Shown one piece after another: positions 1-10,683 of a stretch of 64,000 bases of DNA (the first letter of the stretch is position 1; the number at the start of each line of letters is the position of its first letter). Location of the stretch: NCBI RefSeq assembly GCF_004770745.1, contig NZ_RQGD01000034.1, forward strand, positions 310,001 through 374,000, in the 5' to 3' direction. The notes under the pieces are model-generated. The model was not told the origin of the DNA, did not search any database, and worked only from the letters and a program-made list of their open reading frames with translations. Origin of the DNA: Leptospira ognonensis. Lineage in GTDB: Bacteria > Spirochaetota > Leptospiria > Leptospirales > Leptospiraceae. The translations under genes were made by a program, and so were the position numbers.

Positions 1-1997
<1,997 letters not shown>

Positions 1998-2001
<4 letters not shown>

Positions 2002-3758
2002 ATAAGCCCTGCTAATTGTAAAAATTCTTTTTCGGCGATTCCAATTTCGTTTTTTAGGTTTTCCCAAGCTCCAGGAATTTCTGATTCCTTTTTGATAGAT
2101 TCCTGTGTCCGAAAGGATGAGTAAACTTTGACCTTAGGCTCTGTTCCTGAAGGTCGAATTGTCAACTTTGCTTCTCCAGTTAATTCGAGTTGTATGACGT
2201 TAGATTTCGGCATTCCTTTTAATGCATTTACCTTCGCCTTTCCTTTTGTAGACAAATTTCCATAATCAAATACGGATAGAACGGTTCTATCTCCGATTTT
2301 TAATCCAATGAGATCTTTTTTGCGCAAAGTTTCAATCGATTCTTTGATTTTTGTTTGGCCTTGGCTCCCTTCGAGAGTCAGAGAGAAAAGACTTTCTCTA
2401 AAGAGTCCATATTTTAGGTAGATTTGATTTAAATAGTTCAAAAGATCTTTTTTTTCCGCTAAAATCTCCAAAAAGAGTAATGCACTCGATAGCGAATCTT
2501 TATCACGAACAAACGGGATCGGAAGGTATCCATAAGATTCTTCACCACCAAACAAGAATTTGTGGTCTTTCTTCTTATCTATCACCTTCATTTCTTCTGC
2601 AATGTATTTGAAACCAGTTAGAACATTTGAAATCTTAACTTTGTTTTTTTTAGCAATCGCTTCCTGTAAATCCGTCGTAACAATTGTCTTAACCAGATGA
2701 TAGACGGTTTTAGATTTTTTCGTAGAGACTTTTTCACAGAGATAAGCTGCCATAATGGAGCCAATTTGGTTTCCATTTAAGTATTCATATTCACCGTCTG
2801 ACTTTCGTATGCCGACACCGAGTCTATCAGCATCTGGATCCGTCGCGATAAATATGGGAGCTCGTTTTTGTTTGGCATACTTTTCACACAGAGCAAGGGC
2901 TTCTTTTTCTTCCGGATTTGGATACTTGACTGTGGGAAACTCACCGTCTGGTTTTGCCTGTTCTGGAACTAGAAAAACAGACTTATAGCCAAATTCATTT
3001 AAAGTGGCCTTCATAAATTCACCACCCGTTCCGTGAAGCGGGGAATAAACAATGCTAAGATTTTTTCTATCAGCTGGTTTTGCTTTAGAAAGTAATTTTG
3101 CTTTTTTCAAATCTGCGAGATATGCTTTGAAACAATCTTTACCGACATTGCTGACAAAGGCTTTAAAATCTTTGGATTTCGAATCTACAAGTTGTATCTC
3201 GTTCCAGTCAGTAATGGATTCAATGTTTTTGATGATGAGACCATCGTCTGGCGGAACTAATTGCCCTCCATCACTCAAATAAGCTTTAAATCCGTTATAC
3301 TCAGGTGGATTGTGAGACGCGGTTATGACAATGCCTCCAGAAGCCTTATAGTAACGAACCGCATAAGAGAGTAAAGGTGTAGGTGTGACTGTGGGGAAAA
3401 TCTTAACCTTCACTCCATGTCTCGCCGCGATGCCAGCCGAGATATTGGCAAATTCTTTGGACATCCTGCGTGAATCATAGGCGATCACAATCGAAGGATT
3501 TTTATTTTGTTTGATGAGATGTCTTACAAACCCAAGAGCTGCTCGTCCTACTGTATAAAGGTTCATGCGTCCCACGCCGTTCCCAATTTTGCCACGGATT
3601 CCGCCCGTACCAAATTCCAGGGGGATGCTAAAGGCATCGGTCAGGGGAGAAGAAATTCCTTTTTTGAATTCGACAAGTGCGAGGTTTGCTTCAGATTTTA
3701 TTTCTGAAGAAAAAGGAGATTTCGTCCAGGATTGGATGTGATCTTCTGGTTTCAACAT
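1998..3758 (-). CDS. phosphoglucomutase/phosphomannomutase family (alpha-D-phosphohexomutase)
   Basis: Interconverts hexose 1- and 6-phosphates through a phosphoserine. At 586 residues it matches the long bacterial phosphoglucomutase/phosphopentomutase-like subgroup. Motifs in order: FGTGGIRGKIGNGVGRMN near residue 50, catalytic-serine loop TASHNPPEYNGFKAY near 145, metal loop DPDADRLGVG near 310, sugar loop GGEESYGY near 410, and the phosphate loop RPSGTEPKVKVY near 535. ATG at 3758 is preceded by an AGGAAG Shine-Dalgarno (CTTCCT on the plus strand at 3762-3767). First gene of the run into argD, with a 4-base overlap. It diverges from the aminotransferase at 3805. Substrate preference (glucose, mannose or pentose) cannot be settled here. 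Confidence 0.9.
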
Positions 3759-3804
3759 AGCTTCCTTACTATATTATAGAGACTCTACTGCTTGGAAATC
3801 AAAT

Positions 3805-4893
3805 TTGGAACCTAGACAATTTTTCATCGAAGAACGCCTCGAATTGTACCGAAACCACTGCCAGTGCAATTTGGGAGAGAGCGGATACCACGCCTTTACC
3901 CTGGGTGAAGTGATGGACCTTGCCCAAGTGACTGTCGAGGACCTCCGCGAAATACCACTCTACGATTCTCCAAACCAGGGACGTGAGGACTTACGGGCTG
4001 AAATCGCGAGTCTTTACCCAGGGGTTTCCGCCAATGAAGTTCTGATTTCCACAGGGACGAGCGAAGCAATTTATTTACTCTTCCACCTGCTTTTGGAAGA
4101 ACATTCCAGAGTCGCATTGTACGTTCCTGCTTTCCAGGCATTGTATGAAATTCCAAAAATGCTTGGTGCCACGATCATACCCGTTCCTATCAACGCGAGC
4201 CTTCAGGCACAGGACTGGATGAAGGTAGATGCAGATCTTTTTGTCATCAACCACCCGCACAATCCAACAGGCTTAGATTTTGCACCAGAAGAGCAAACCA
4301 AATTGATAGAGCTGCTAAAAACAAAAAACAAGCCAGTGTTATTTGATGAACATTATCGTTTTTTAGACCGTAAAAATGAACTCGGATGGAGTGGAGTCTC
4401 TCCGAAAGAACGTTTTTTTGGAACAGGTTCCTTTACAAAGTGTTTTGGTGTCACGGGTCTTCGAGTAGGCTGGCTCATCGCCGACGAAACAACCATTGCA
4501 CGTGCTCGCAGTTTCAAGGACTACCTTACTCATACAGTTTCGCCTATCTCCGAATTGTTGGCACTGAAGCTAATGCAAAATCGAAAACAATTCCTCCAAA
4601 AGATCAGAACAGAAGTAGAAAATAATATTCTTTATTTCCAATCCCGTTTGTCTGAGTTGAAAGACATTTTGAGTCTGAATGAGATTCATGGCGGCCTTGT
4701 GAGTTTCTTGAAATTGAGAGAGGGATTGACTTCTGAATCGTATGCAGACCAACTTTTCCAGAAAACAGGGGTATTTGTACTACCTGGAAAAAATTTTGAG
4801 AGGGAAGGATTTCTTCGGATTGGCTATGGGGAATCACATGAAAAATTTAAATGGGGGATAAACGAGTGGATCAAATTTTCACACAAAACCTAA
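3805..4893 (+). CDS. class I/II pyridoxal-phosphate aminotransferase
   Basis: Fold-type I aminotransferase of 362 residues. Seen: STGTSEAIYLLF cofactor-phosphate region, VINHPHNPTGLDF (Asn ring contact), LFDEHYRF with the pyridine-nitrogen aspartate, GTGSFTKCFGVTGLRVGW with the Schiff-base lysine, and a C-terminal arginine region FLRIGYGES. No ATG fits the N-terminus; TTG at 3805 gives MEPRQFFIEERLELY, and the next in-frame ATG is far inside the protein. The 3' end overlaps the next gene by 43 bases, suggesting coupled translation. The substrate is unknown; aspartate/aromatic or capreomycidine-like subfamilies are possible. Confidence 0.8.
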   Translation: MEPRQFFIEERLELYRNHCQCNLGESGYHAFTLGEVMDLAQVTVEDLREIPLYDSPNQGREDLRAEIASLYPGVSANEVLISTGTSEAIYLLFHLLLEEHSRVALYVPAFQALYEIPKMLGATIIPVPINASLQAQDWMKVDADLFVINHPHNPTGLDFAPEEQTKLIELLKTKNKPVLFDEHYRFLDRKNELGWSGVSPKERFFGTGSFTKCFGVTGLRVGWLIADETTIARARSFKDYLTHTVSPISELLALKLMQNRKQFLQKIRTEVENNILYFQSRLSELKDILSLNEIHGGLVSFLKLREGLTSESYADQLFQKTGVFVLPGKNFEREGFLRIGYGESHEKFKWGINEWIKFSHKT

Positions 4894-5660
4894 TTAAGTC
4901 CAGTTTCTCACTTTTTCCTGGCATCGGTCCGGTTCTGGAAGAAAAGATATGGTCGTATGGTATTACGTCTTGGGAGGAGATGCTTCAATTTTCTCCAATT
5001 CCTGAACATCCTTGGCATAAGAGTCGTTTGCCAGCTCCTGAGAAATTAAAGGCAGCCATCCCAGAGTGGCAAAGAGCCCTTTCTTCAAAAAATATATCCT
5101 TCCTCTCCAATCAACTTCCCAACCAATTTCTTTGGAGGCTTTATGAAATCTTTCCAGAAAAGTTTTGTTATCTTGATATTGAGACAACTGGAATTGACGC
5201 AAGTTCTGTTTTGACGGTTGTTAGTTTATATATTGATGGAAAAATATTAACCTTTCAACGAGGAAAGGATTTGGAATTTTTATTAGATTCGATTTTGGAA
5301 GATCATATTCTCGTTACTTATAATGGAAAACGCTTTGATGTTCCGTTCATCGAAAGAGAATTTCATCAAAAAATTTCAAACATCCATTTGGATCTGATGA
5401 ATGTTCTGCATGAAATGGGAATCAAGGGCGGTTTAAAAAAATCGGAAGAGATTTTAGGATTAAAACGAGGAGATGAAATCTCTGGGATTGACGGAAGGAT
5501 GGCACCCATTCTCTGGCGAGACTACCAACAAAATGATAACCAGCGTTCTTTGGATTTACTGATTGCCTACAATCGGGAAGATACAGTCAATTTAGAAATC
5601 ATTTTAAAAGAGATTATAAAAAGAAAAAATCTGCAGTTTATGAAGGATTACCGCTCGTGA
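4851..5660 (+). CDS. YprB-type DEDD exonuclease with N-terminal helix-hairpin-helix-like segment
   Basis: 269 residues. Residues about 20-45 (FPGIGPVLEEKIWSYGI) look like a helix-hairpin-helix nucleic-acid-binding element. Residues about 100-260 form an RNase H-like exonuclease: YLDIETTGID (first acidic pair), TYNGKRFDVPFIEREF (second motif), and YNREDTVNLEI (last aspartate). This is the YprB/RNase_H_2 pattern, proposed to degrade structured or single-stranded nucleic acid; the exact role is not established. It overlaps the aminotransferase upstream by 43 bases and ends 16 bases short of the convergent CBS gene. The ATG at 4851 is the first in frame. Confidence 0.75.
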   Translation: MGDKRVDQIFTQNLIKSSFSLFPGIGPVLEEKIWSYGITSWEEMLQFSPIPEHPWHKSRLPAPEKLKAAIPEWQRALSSKNISFLSNQLPNQFLWRLYEIFPEKFCYLDIETTGIDASSVLTVVSLYIDGKILTFQRGKDLEFLLDSILEDHILVTYNGKRFDVPFIEREFHQKISNIHLDLMNVLHEMGIKGGLKKSEEILGLKRGDEISGIDGRMAPILWRDYQQNDNQRSLDLLIAYNREDTVNLEIILKEIIKRKNLQFMKDYRS

Positions 5661-5676
5661 TTTGCGAAAAATGTAT

Positions 5677-6108
5677 TTAATGCGGGCCGTACATATACTC
5701 GCGAAGGATATGCATTTCCGCCTGCGTTTTTGAAAGTTTAGTTTTTACGGCATCCCCGATCGAAACGAGACCGATGATCTTTTCTCCGTCTAAAACGGGC
5801 ATATGTCTAAATTTTTTTGTAATCATCGTATTTAAAATGTCATCTATCTCATCATTCGCACCAGCTACTGTTAGCTGCGTTGACATAACATCTTTTAGTT
5901 TGATGTTCGGTATCTGTTCATACTTTTCTGCGATGAGTCTCATCAAATCACGTTCTGTAAATATCCCTGCTAGCTTGCCTTGGAAAGTGACAATGATGGA
6001 CCCAACATGGGCCTGTGCCATCATTTTTGCTGCTTCAAGAACTGTGTGATCTTCTTCGATGGAGAAGACGGAGGAATTTTTGTCTTTGAGAATTTCTTTT
6101 ACAGACAT
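5677..6108 (-). CDS. tandem CBS-domain protein
   Basis: 143-residue stand-alone CBS pair. Repeat 1 spans about residues 1-65 (VLEAAKMMAQAHVGSIIV, then FTERDLMRLIAEK) and repeat 2 about 70-135 (DEIDDILNTMITKKFRHMPVL, then GLVSIGDAV). The FTERD and SIGD endings are the usual ribose/phosphate contacts of adenine-nucleotide-binding CBS modules, so it probably binds ATP/AMP or S-adenosylmethionine and regulates a partner. No catalytic domain is attached. It is monocistronic, converging on the exonuclease gene. Confidence 0.85.
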   Translation of the reverse strand: MSVKEILKDKNSSVFSIEEDHTVLEAAKMMAQAHVGSIIVTFQGKLAGIFTERDLMRLIAEKYEQIPNIKLKDVMSTQLTVAGANDEIDDILNTMITKKFRHMPVLDGEKIIGLVSIGDAVKTKLSKTQAEMHILREYMYGPH

Positions 6109-6322
6109 GGCTTGTTCTGGTTTCTTACAAATTCAAGGAAGTTGCAAGAATATTTTTGTCATAAATTTCATTTGAGAGACAATTTCGGTTTATATCTCCA
6201 CCTTTCTTTGCCCTCAGAGGCAATGATCCTTTTTCCCTTTCTTGACACCACATCCTCTTAAAATAGCCTCTCTATATAAATATTTAGCGGTGTTCGTTAT
6301 GGCCCGCAGCAGAGGTTTTTTT

Positions 6323-7423
6323 ATGTCTCCTACTTTAGAAATGGTCCGGTCACAAAGAGATGCTGGGGCTTCCGATAGGTTTCGTCCTTCTTCGCTTGAT
6401 GGCCCTAGAAAGGCAATCCGGTCCTATTTGTTTAAACCCAATGGCTGGAAAGCAATGAAGGTTCTTGCGTTCGGCTTTCTTTTTCAGACATTCAGCTATT
6501 CGGTCATTTATGCTGCGTTAGTTTACGGAAATTATTTCCTTCTTGTTACTGGTTGGATTCTCTGTGGTATGAGCGTGACATCTTTATTTGTCATCGGACA
6601 TGATTGCGCTCACGGCTCTTTTTTGAAAAATACGAAAGTGGGTGATTTCATAGGGCATGTTTGTTTTCTTTTTTCCTTTTACCCATATTATGGATGGAAA
6701 TATACACATAACGCACACCATGCGCATACCAATGACATCTCAACACATAGCCATGATGTTTATTTTGATAATGCATGGACTCCATTTACAGTTGAGGAGT
6801 ATCTTGCCCTAAAGCAAACCTCAAAACTACGTGCATTTCTTTATAAAATGACGAGGTATTTCCCGCCATTTGGGTCACTCCTACATAACGTCGCATTCCA
6901 TGCATTTCCTGGTAAATTTATAGAAAGTCATAAAAATAAATTATATTTTTCCTATGGAATCTTGGTTTTAGGACTGGGATTCATCTGTTACGGTTTATCA
7001 ATGTTAGTGGGGAATCCCTTTGCATTTTTTCACTTTTTAATCATGCCAGGCATTTTATTCCAATTTTGGATGAGTTATTATACGTATTTACACCACACGT
7101 CCACAGAGATTCAGTTTTATCAGAAAAGCGAGTGGACCCCATATCTTGGCCAAATCGTATCTACCTATAATTTTTTAAACCCTAAGTGGCTTTCTTTCAT
7201 CCATTTCCATATCGACATACATACACCACATCATCTTTCAACAGCGATTCCGTGTTATCATTTATTAGAAGCATATAAAGATCTTAAGTGTTCTGATTTT
7301 GCGGAAGACCTGAAAGAAGGAAAGTTTCAATGGAGCTATCTATTCAAACAGCTAAAAGAATGCCATGTCTGGGACATGGAGGAAAAAAGATATCGCAGGT
7401 TTAGTGAGGTAGAAGGGGTTTAA
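6323..7423 (+). CDS. membrane fatty-acid desaturase
   Basis: Integral-membrane di-iron acyl desaturase, 366 residues. Three histidine clusters are visible: HDCAHGS, HNAHHAHTND and HIDIHTPHHLS, separated by hydrophobic helices. This is the plant/cyanobacterial omega-6 (delta-12) type topology; the position of the double bond is not deducible. I choose ATG at 6323 (MSPTLEMV) because AGAGG at 6311-6315 sits 7 bases upstream; an in-frame ATG at 6299 adds eight residues and has no ribosome site. A second desaturase lies at 28.7 kb. Followed by tRNA genes on the other strand. Confidence 0.88.
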   Translation: MSPTLEMVRSQRDAGASDRFRPSSLDGPRKAIRSYLFKPNGWKAMKVLAFGFLFQTFSYSVIYAALVYGNYFLLVTGWILCGMSVTSLFVIGHDCAHGSFLKNTKVGDFIGHVCFLFSFYPYYGWKYTHNAHHAHTNDISTHSHDVYFDNAWTPFTVEEYLALKQTSKLRAFLYKMTRYFPPFGSLLHNVAFHAFPGKFIESHKNKLYFSYGILVLGLGFICYGLSMLVGNPFAFFHFLIMPGILFQFWMSYYTYLHHTSTEIQFYQKSEWTPYLGQIVSTYNFLNPKWLSFIHFHIDIHTPHHLSTAIPCYHLLEAYKDLKCSDFAEDLKEGKFQWSYLFKQLKECHVWDMEEKRYRRFSEVEGV

Positions 7424-7426
7424 ATT

Positions 7427-7499
<73 letters not shown>

Positions 7500-7520
7500 G
7501 TTTCAAACGGTTACCTTTCT

Positions 7521-7594
<74 letters not shown>

Positions 7595-7605
7595 TGGATA
7601 GAGAC

Positions 7606-7634
7606 AGTATTTTTCAGGTAGGGGGTACGGGCAA
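7606..7634 (-). promoter_or_regulatory. possible promoter of the tRNA-Ile/tRNA-Ala unit
   Basis: On the minus strand TTGCCC (plus 7629-7634) is followed after 17 bases by AATACT (plus 7606-7611), about 12 bases before the mature 5' end of tRNA-Ile. Spacing is ideal; each hexamer has two mismatches to consensus. Suggestive only. Confidence 0.35.
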
Positions 7635-7671
7635 ATCTTTTTCGGTATAATTTTTACCAGGTCAGAGGTTT

Positions 7672-8856
7672 TTAATCTGTATCGATTAGCTCCAGAATCA
7701 AATCATCTAATGAAAATAAGGCGGAGGTTTTCCATTGGAATATATTCCCATCCCAATGGCAGTAACCCTTTTCGTGGATTCCTTGGATCTGTGCGAGCAT
7801 TTCCATTGAAGCAGAACGATCCAAATGTTTGTCGAAAAATGTTTTCGGTTCAAAAGGTAAAAATAAACGAAACAGTGACAGGGCAATCTCGGATTTCGCT
7901 TCTGCAGGTTCCCGTCTTGCATTTGTGGGGTGTCTTAAATAAACTTCGCTATTTCTTGGATTTCCATAACGCATATGATCCAAAAATCCATGAGCACCTG
8001 GCCCGAGTCCTAGGTAAGGTTCGTACATCCAATACCGCAAATTGTGTCTTGAATACTCATTCTCTCTACAATAATTAGAAACTTCATACCAAACGTAACC
8101 ATGTTTGGCCATTTTTTCAGGGAGAAATTCTAGAATCTCTCTTTGAATTTCTTCATCTGGTGCTTTTAGAATATGATCTTTCACCTTGCGAGAGTAAGTT
8201 GTTCCTTTTTCTAAGGTTAAGGAATATAAACTCATATGTCTCAAATCCATTTTGATAAAATAGTCTAAATCGCTTTCAAAATCGGATCTCGAAAGGTTTG
8301 GCATTCCATACATCAGATCAATCCCCAATCGCTCGATCTTTGAAGACGAGAAAATCTGCTGTAAATTTTCATATTTTTCGGGATCAACATAGCGACCAAG
8401 AAAACAAAGCCCTTCTTCGTTGCGTGTTTGGACACCGACATTCAGTCGGTTCACACCGGCTTCGGCAAGTTCTGCAAGAAATTCTACCGAAAGGTCCTCT
8501 GGATTTGCTTCAAAGGAAATTTCGACATCTTCTGTGACCTCGAGCTCATTTCTAAAAAAATGAATGAGCTCTTTCCAGTGTTTCGGTGAAGCCTTGCTAG
8601 GTGTTCCTCCACCCATAAATATCGTATCAATTTTTGTATTTTCTAAACTTGCGGAGTTTTTTTTACGGTAAAGAAATTCTTTTTTATATGCATCAAACAA
8701 CAAAGATTCGTTTGTTGAGGGGTTCTTTCCGATCCCTTCCGAATAGAAATCACAGTAATCACATTTTTGGTAACAGTATGGATAATGCACGTAGATCCCC
8801 GTGAATCCGTTTCTTGCTTGCAAGGGGAGCGATCGGGAGTTAAGTAATGGAATCAT
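7672..8856 (-). CDS. hemW: HemW-like radical SAM protein
   Basis: Radical SAM protein of the HemN/HemW group. YVHYPYCYQKCDYCDF holds the CxxxCxxC cluster ligands, followed by FMGGGTPSKAS and EANPEDLS. The extra N-terminal cysteine and helical cap of true oxygen-independent coproporphyrinogen oxidase are absent, so the haem-trafficking protein HemW is more likely than HemN. About 394 residues from ATG at 8856 (MIPLLNSRS); an in-frame ATG at 8901 and a TTG closer to the SAM motif are alternatives, none with a clear Shine-Dalgarno. The 5' end overlaps the divergent secreted-protein gene at 8855. Confidence 0.83.
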   Translation of the reverse strand: MIPLLNSRSLPLQARNGFTGIYVHYPYCYQKCDYCDFYSEGIGKNPSTNESLLFDAYKKEFLYRKKNSASLENTKIDTIFMGGGTPSKASPKHWKELIHFFRNELEVTEDVEISFEANPEDLSVEFLAELAEAGVNRLNVGVQTRNEEGLCFLGRYVDPEKYENLQQIFSSSKIERLGIDLMYGMPNLSRSDFESDLDYFIKMDLRHMSLYSLTLEKGTTYSRKVKDHILKAPDEEIQREILEFLPEKMAKHGYVWYEVSNYCRENEYSRHNLRYWMYEPYLGLGPGAHGFLDHMRYGNPRNSEVYLRHPTNARREPAEAKSEIALSLFRLFLPFEPKTFFDKHLDRSASMEMLAQIQGIHEKGYCHWDGNIFQWKTSALFSLDDLILELIDTD

Positions 8857-9352
8857 GTTGCGAGTTTGGCAGTTACTTATCGGAATGATTTTTTGCCTCA
8901 CTCCTCTTTCGTCTCAAGAACTGATATTAAAAGACAAGCTTGTCTTATGGCAAGGAAATACATTGCTCTTCCCAGAGGATGTTGTCATTCGAGAGACCAA
9001 ACTTGCTTTTGAATCTTCTTTGCATGTTTATCCCGCAAGGCGGGAGCCTTTTTTTATCGTCTTTCGTAAACTCCCCTTGCAGGAACTAAATTTTCCCAAA
9101 GAGAGCTGGGAAAGAGAAATATTTTGGAGGGGCAAGGATTTAGAAAAGACCACCTTAGAAAAAAATGGGATTCTCTTTACGATTTACAAAGCGGATCAGA
9201 TCAGGAACCAGAATCTGTTGCGCTGTAACCTTTGGATTTGGACGGATCAGGGGTCTAATTATTGGGTTTGGATTTTATTTCGGAAAGAAAGGACCGATTT
9301 GTTCGATTTTTTTGAAAATGGGCGCTTTCTAAACTCATCGGGGGCGAACTGA
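8855..9352 (+). CDS. secreted protein of unknown function
   Basis: I do not recognise it. ATG at 8855 gives MLRVWQLLIGMIFCLTPLSSQE, a clean Sec signal peptide with a likely cut near residue 20; an earlier in-frame start at 8801 would add a charged leader ahead of the hydrophobic core and is unlikely. The mature part, about 145 residues, is rich in beta-strand-like alternation and tryptophan (YKADQIRNQNLLRCNLWIW). Probably periplasmic. Its start codon overlaps the divergent hemW start. It ends about 50 bases before tRNA-Met. Confidence 0.6.
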   Translation: MLRVWQLLIGMIFCLTPLSSQELILKDKLVLWQGNTLLFPEDVVIRETKLAFESSLHVYPARREPFFIVFRKLPLQELNFPKESWEREIFWRGKDLEKTTLEKNGILFTIYKADQIRNQNLLRCNLWIWTDQGSNYWVWILFRKERTDLFDFFENGRFLNSSGAN

Positions 9353-9403
9353 TTGTTTTCTGCTTGTCTCAGCCTTTTTCTCTAAAACATTGGAAAGGGC
9401 AAA

Positions 9404-9477
9404 GGGCCTATAGCTCAGTTGGTTAGAGCAGCAGACTCATAATCTGCGGGTCGAAGGTTCGAGACCTTCTGGGCCCA
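9404..9477 (+). tRNA. tRNA with CAT anticodon (elongator Met, or Ile2)
   Basis: 74-base cloverleaf: acceptor GGGCCTA pairs with TGGGCCC (one wobble) plus discriminator A; anticodon loop CTCATAA gives CAT; T arm GGTTCGAGAC. A paired 1-72 position excludes initiator tRNA. Elongator Met and lysidine-modified Ile2 cannot be told apart with certainty by eye. No encoded CCA. It sits 32 bases ahead of the bifunctional-nuclease gene and may be cotranscribed. Confidence 0.93.
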
Positions 9478-9509
9478 ATTGTATTTTCTAAAGGGAGGCG
9501 AAACCTTAT

Positions 9510-10085
9510 ATGGAATTTTTCGAAGTAAAAATCTCAGACATCAGCCTCACGAATGTTGGCTTCGCGGTTTTTTTACGTGCAAAGGAAGGGGAGGACAATC
9601 GCGTTGTTCCGATCTTTATCGGCCCTCTTGAGACGCACTCCATCACAACTGTGATCGACGGAACTAAGCCCCCGAGACCGATGACCCATGACTTGATGCT
9701 CTATATGCTCACAGCCATGGGAGCAACCGTTTTAAAAATCACGATCGAAGAAATCATCGACAGCACTTTTTATGCAAAGATCCAATTGAGAAAAGATGAA
9801 GAGATCATTACACTTGACGCAAGGCCTTCCGATTCGATTGCTTTAGCTCTCCGTGCCAACGCACCGATTTTTATCGCCAAATCGGTATTAGATGAAGCTG
9901 GAATCATAATGAAAGATGACGAGATCCAATCAGAAAGTGCCATTCCAGAGAAAAAAATCCAAGCTCTGCCCAAATCAAACTTACAAATATTAGAAGAAAC
10001 TCTTGAAAATGCTTTAAAGACCGAAGATTATGAAACCGCTGCAAAAATTCGGGACCAAATCAAAAAACTCATCGGCAATAGTTAA
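9510..10085 (+). CDS. bifunctional nuclease family (DUF151) with C-terminal UVR motif
   Basis: 191 residues. Residues 1-135 match the BFN/DUF151 domain (RVVPIFIGPLETHSI, then TLDARPSDSIALALR), a family with reported DNase/RNase activity in a plant member. Residues about 155-190 (LEETLENALKTEDYETAA) form a UvrB/UvrC interaction motif, hinting at a nucleotide-excision-repair partner or oligomerisation. AGGGAGG at 9492-9498 precedes ATG at 9510. The BFN-UVR arrangement is common in spirochaetes and Thermotogae, so this is a normal architecture. Confidence 0.85.
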   Translation: MEFFEVKISDISLTNVGFAVFLRAKEGEDNRVVPIFIGPLETHSITTVIDGTKPPRPMTHDLMLYMLTAMGATVLKITIEEIIDSTFYAKIQLRKDEEIITLDARPSDSIALALRANAPIFIAKSVLDEAGIIMKDDEIQSESAIPEKKIQALPKSNLQILEETLENALKTEDYETAAKIRDQIKKLIGNS

Positions 10086-10188
10086 ATTCTACAATCAAAT
10101 TCGTAAACATCCAACACGCGGCAATTTCTTATGTCACATAGGTTATTGGAAAACTCATATTTTTTAATTGTCAGGTCAAAACAAGATA

Positions 10189-10205
10189 CGTAACTTTGAG
10201 TTACG
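10189..10205. promoter_or_regulatory. perfect inverted repeat upstream of phasin-like gene
   Basis: CGTAACT-TTG-AGTTACG: 7-base arms with a 3-base centre, 38 bases before the ATG at 10243. It could be a regulator's operator or a leader-RNA hairpin. No known consensus is recognised. Confidence 0.45.
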
Positions 10206-10242
10206 AAACACAAGGGACTTGGCTCCCGATAAGGAATGTTGC

Positions 10243-10614
10243 ATGGAAAAATTGGTAATGGACGTTGTTAATGCTGGTATCGCTCTTTTTCGTTCTGGAG
10301 AAGAGAAGTTAAAAACAGCCGTAGTTGACTTAGAAAAAGTTTACACGGATCTTAAAAGCAAAGGTGAATTGGATAAGTCTCCAGAATCTCAGAAAATCAG
10401 AGACCTCCTAAGTAAAACAATTACTGATGCAAAAGATGCCATCGGTAAAACAAATGCAAGTTACGAAGAAATCGTGACAAAGCTTCAAGCAAACTATCAA
10501 TCTATTTATGCTCAACTTGATACTGCTCTTCCTCCACAATTGAAAGAGAAGGCAAAACAAGCATTAGATGAACTTAAAGCATTGATTGACAAAGTTAAGA
10601 ACAAACAAGGTTAA
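10243..10614 (+). CDS. small helical phasin-like protein
   Basis: 123 residues from ATG at 10243, with AAGGA at 10231-10235 seven bases upstream; a longer in-frame start at 10168 would place charged residues and the inverted repeat inside the gene. The sequence (MEKLVMDVVNAGIALFRSG, then alternating Lys/Glu/Ala helices) looks like phasin/PHA-granule-associated proteins: amphipathic helices, no cysteines in the mature part, no signal peptide. It probably coats a lipid or polymer granule or acts as a cytosolic helical scaffold. A strong terminator follows, so it is a one-gene unit. Function is a family-level guess. Confidence 0.6.
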   Translation: MEKLVMDVVNAGIALFRSGEEKLKTAVVDLEKVYTDLKSKGELDKSPESQKIRDLLSKTITDAKDAIGKTNASYEEIVTKLQANYQSIYAQLDTALPPQLKEKAKQALDELKALIDKVKNKQG

Positions 10615-10640
10615 TTCTAAATCATTTAACTGAATTTACG

Positions 10641-10680
10641 AAAAGAGTCACAGAGAAATCTGTGACTCTTTTTATTTTTA
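10641..10680 (+). terminator. intrinsic terminator after phasin-like gene
   Basis: Stem AAAGAGTCACAGA (10642-10654), GAAA tetraloop, stem TCTGTGACTCTTT (10659-10671), then a T-rich tail to 10680. The next gene starts at 10684, so that gene needs its own promoter or readthrough. Confidence 0.9.
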
Positions 10681-10683
10681 TAT

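Noticed and set aside
6242..6280. TTGACA at 6242-6247 with TATATAAA downstream as a desaturase promoter
   Set aside because: The distance to the nearest TATA-like hexamer is 11 or 25 bases, not 16-18. Not called.
7672..8856. Naming the radical SAM gene hemN (coproporphyrinogen oxidase)
   Set aside because: The N-terminal extension typical of true HemN is absent and the start is close to the SAM motif, as in HemW.
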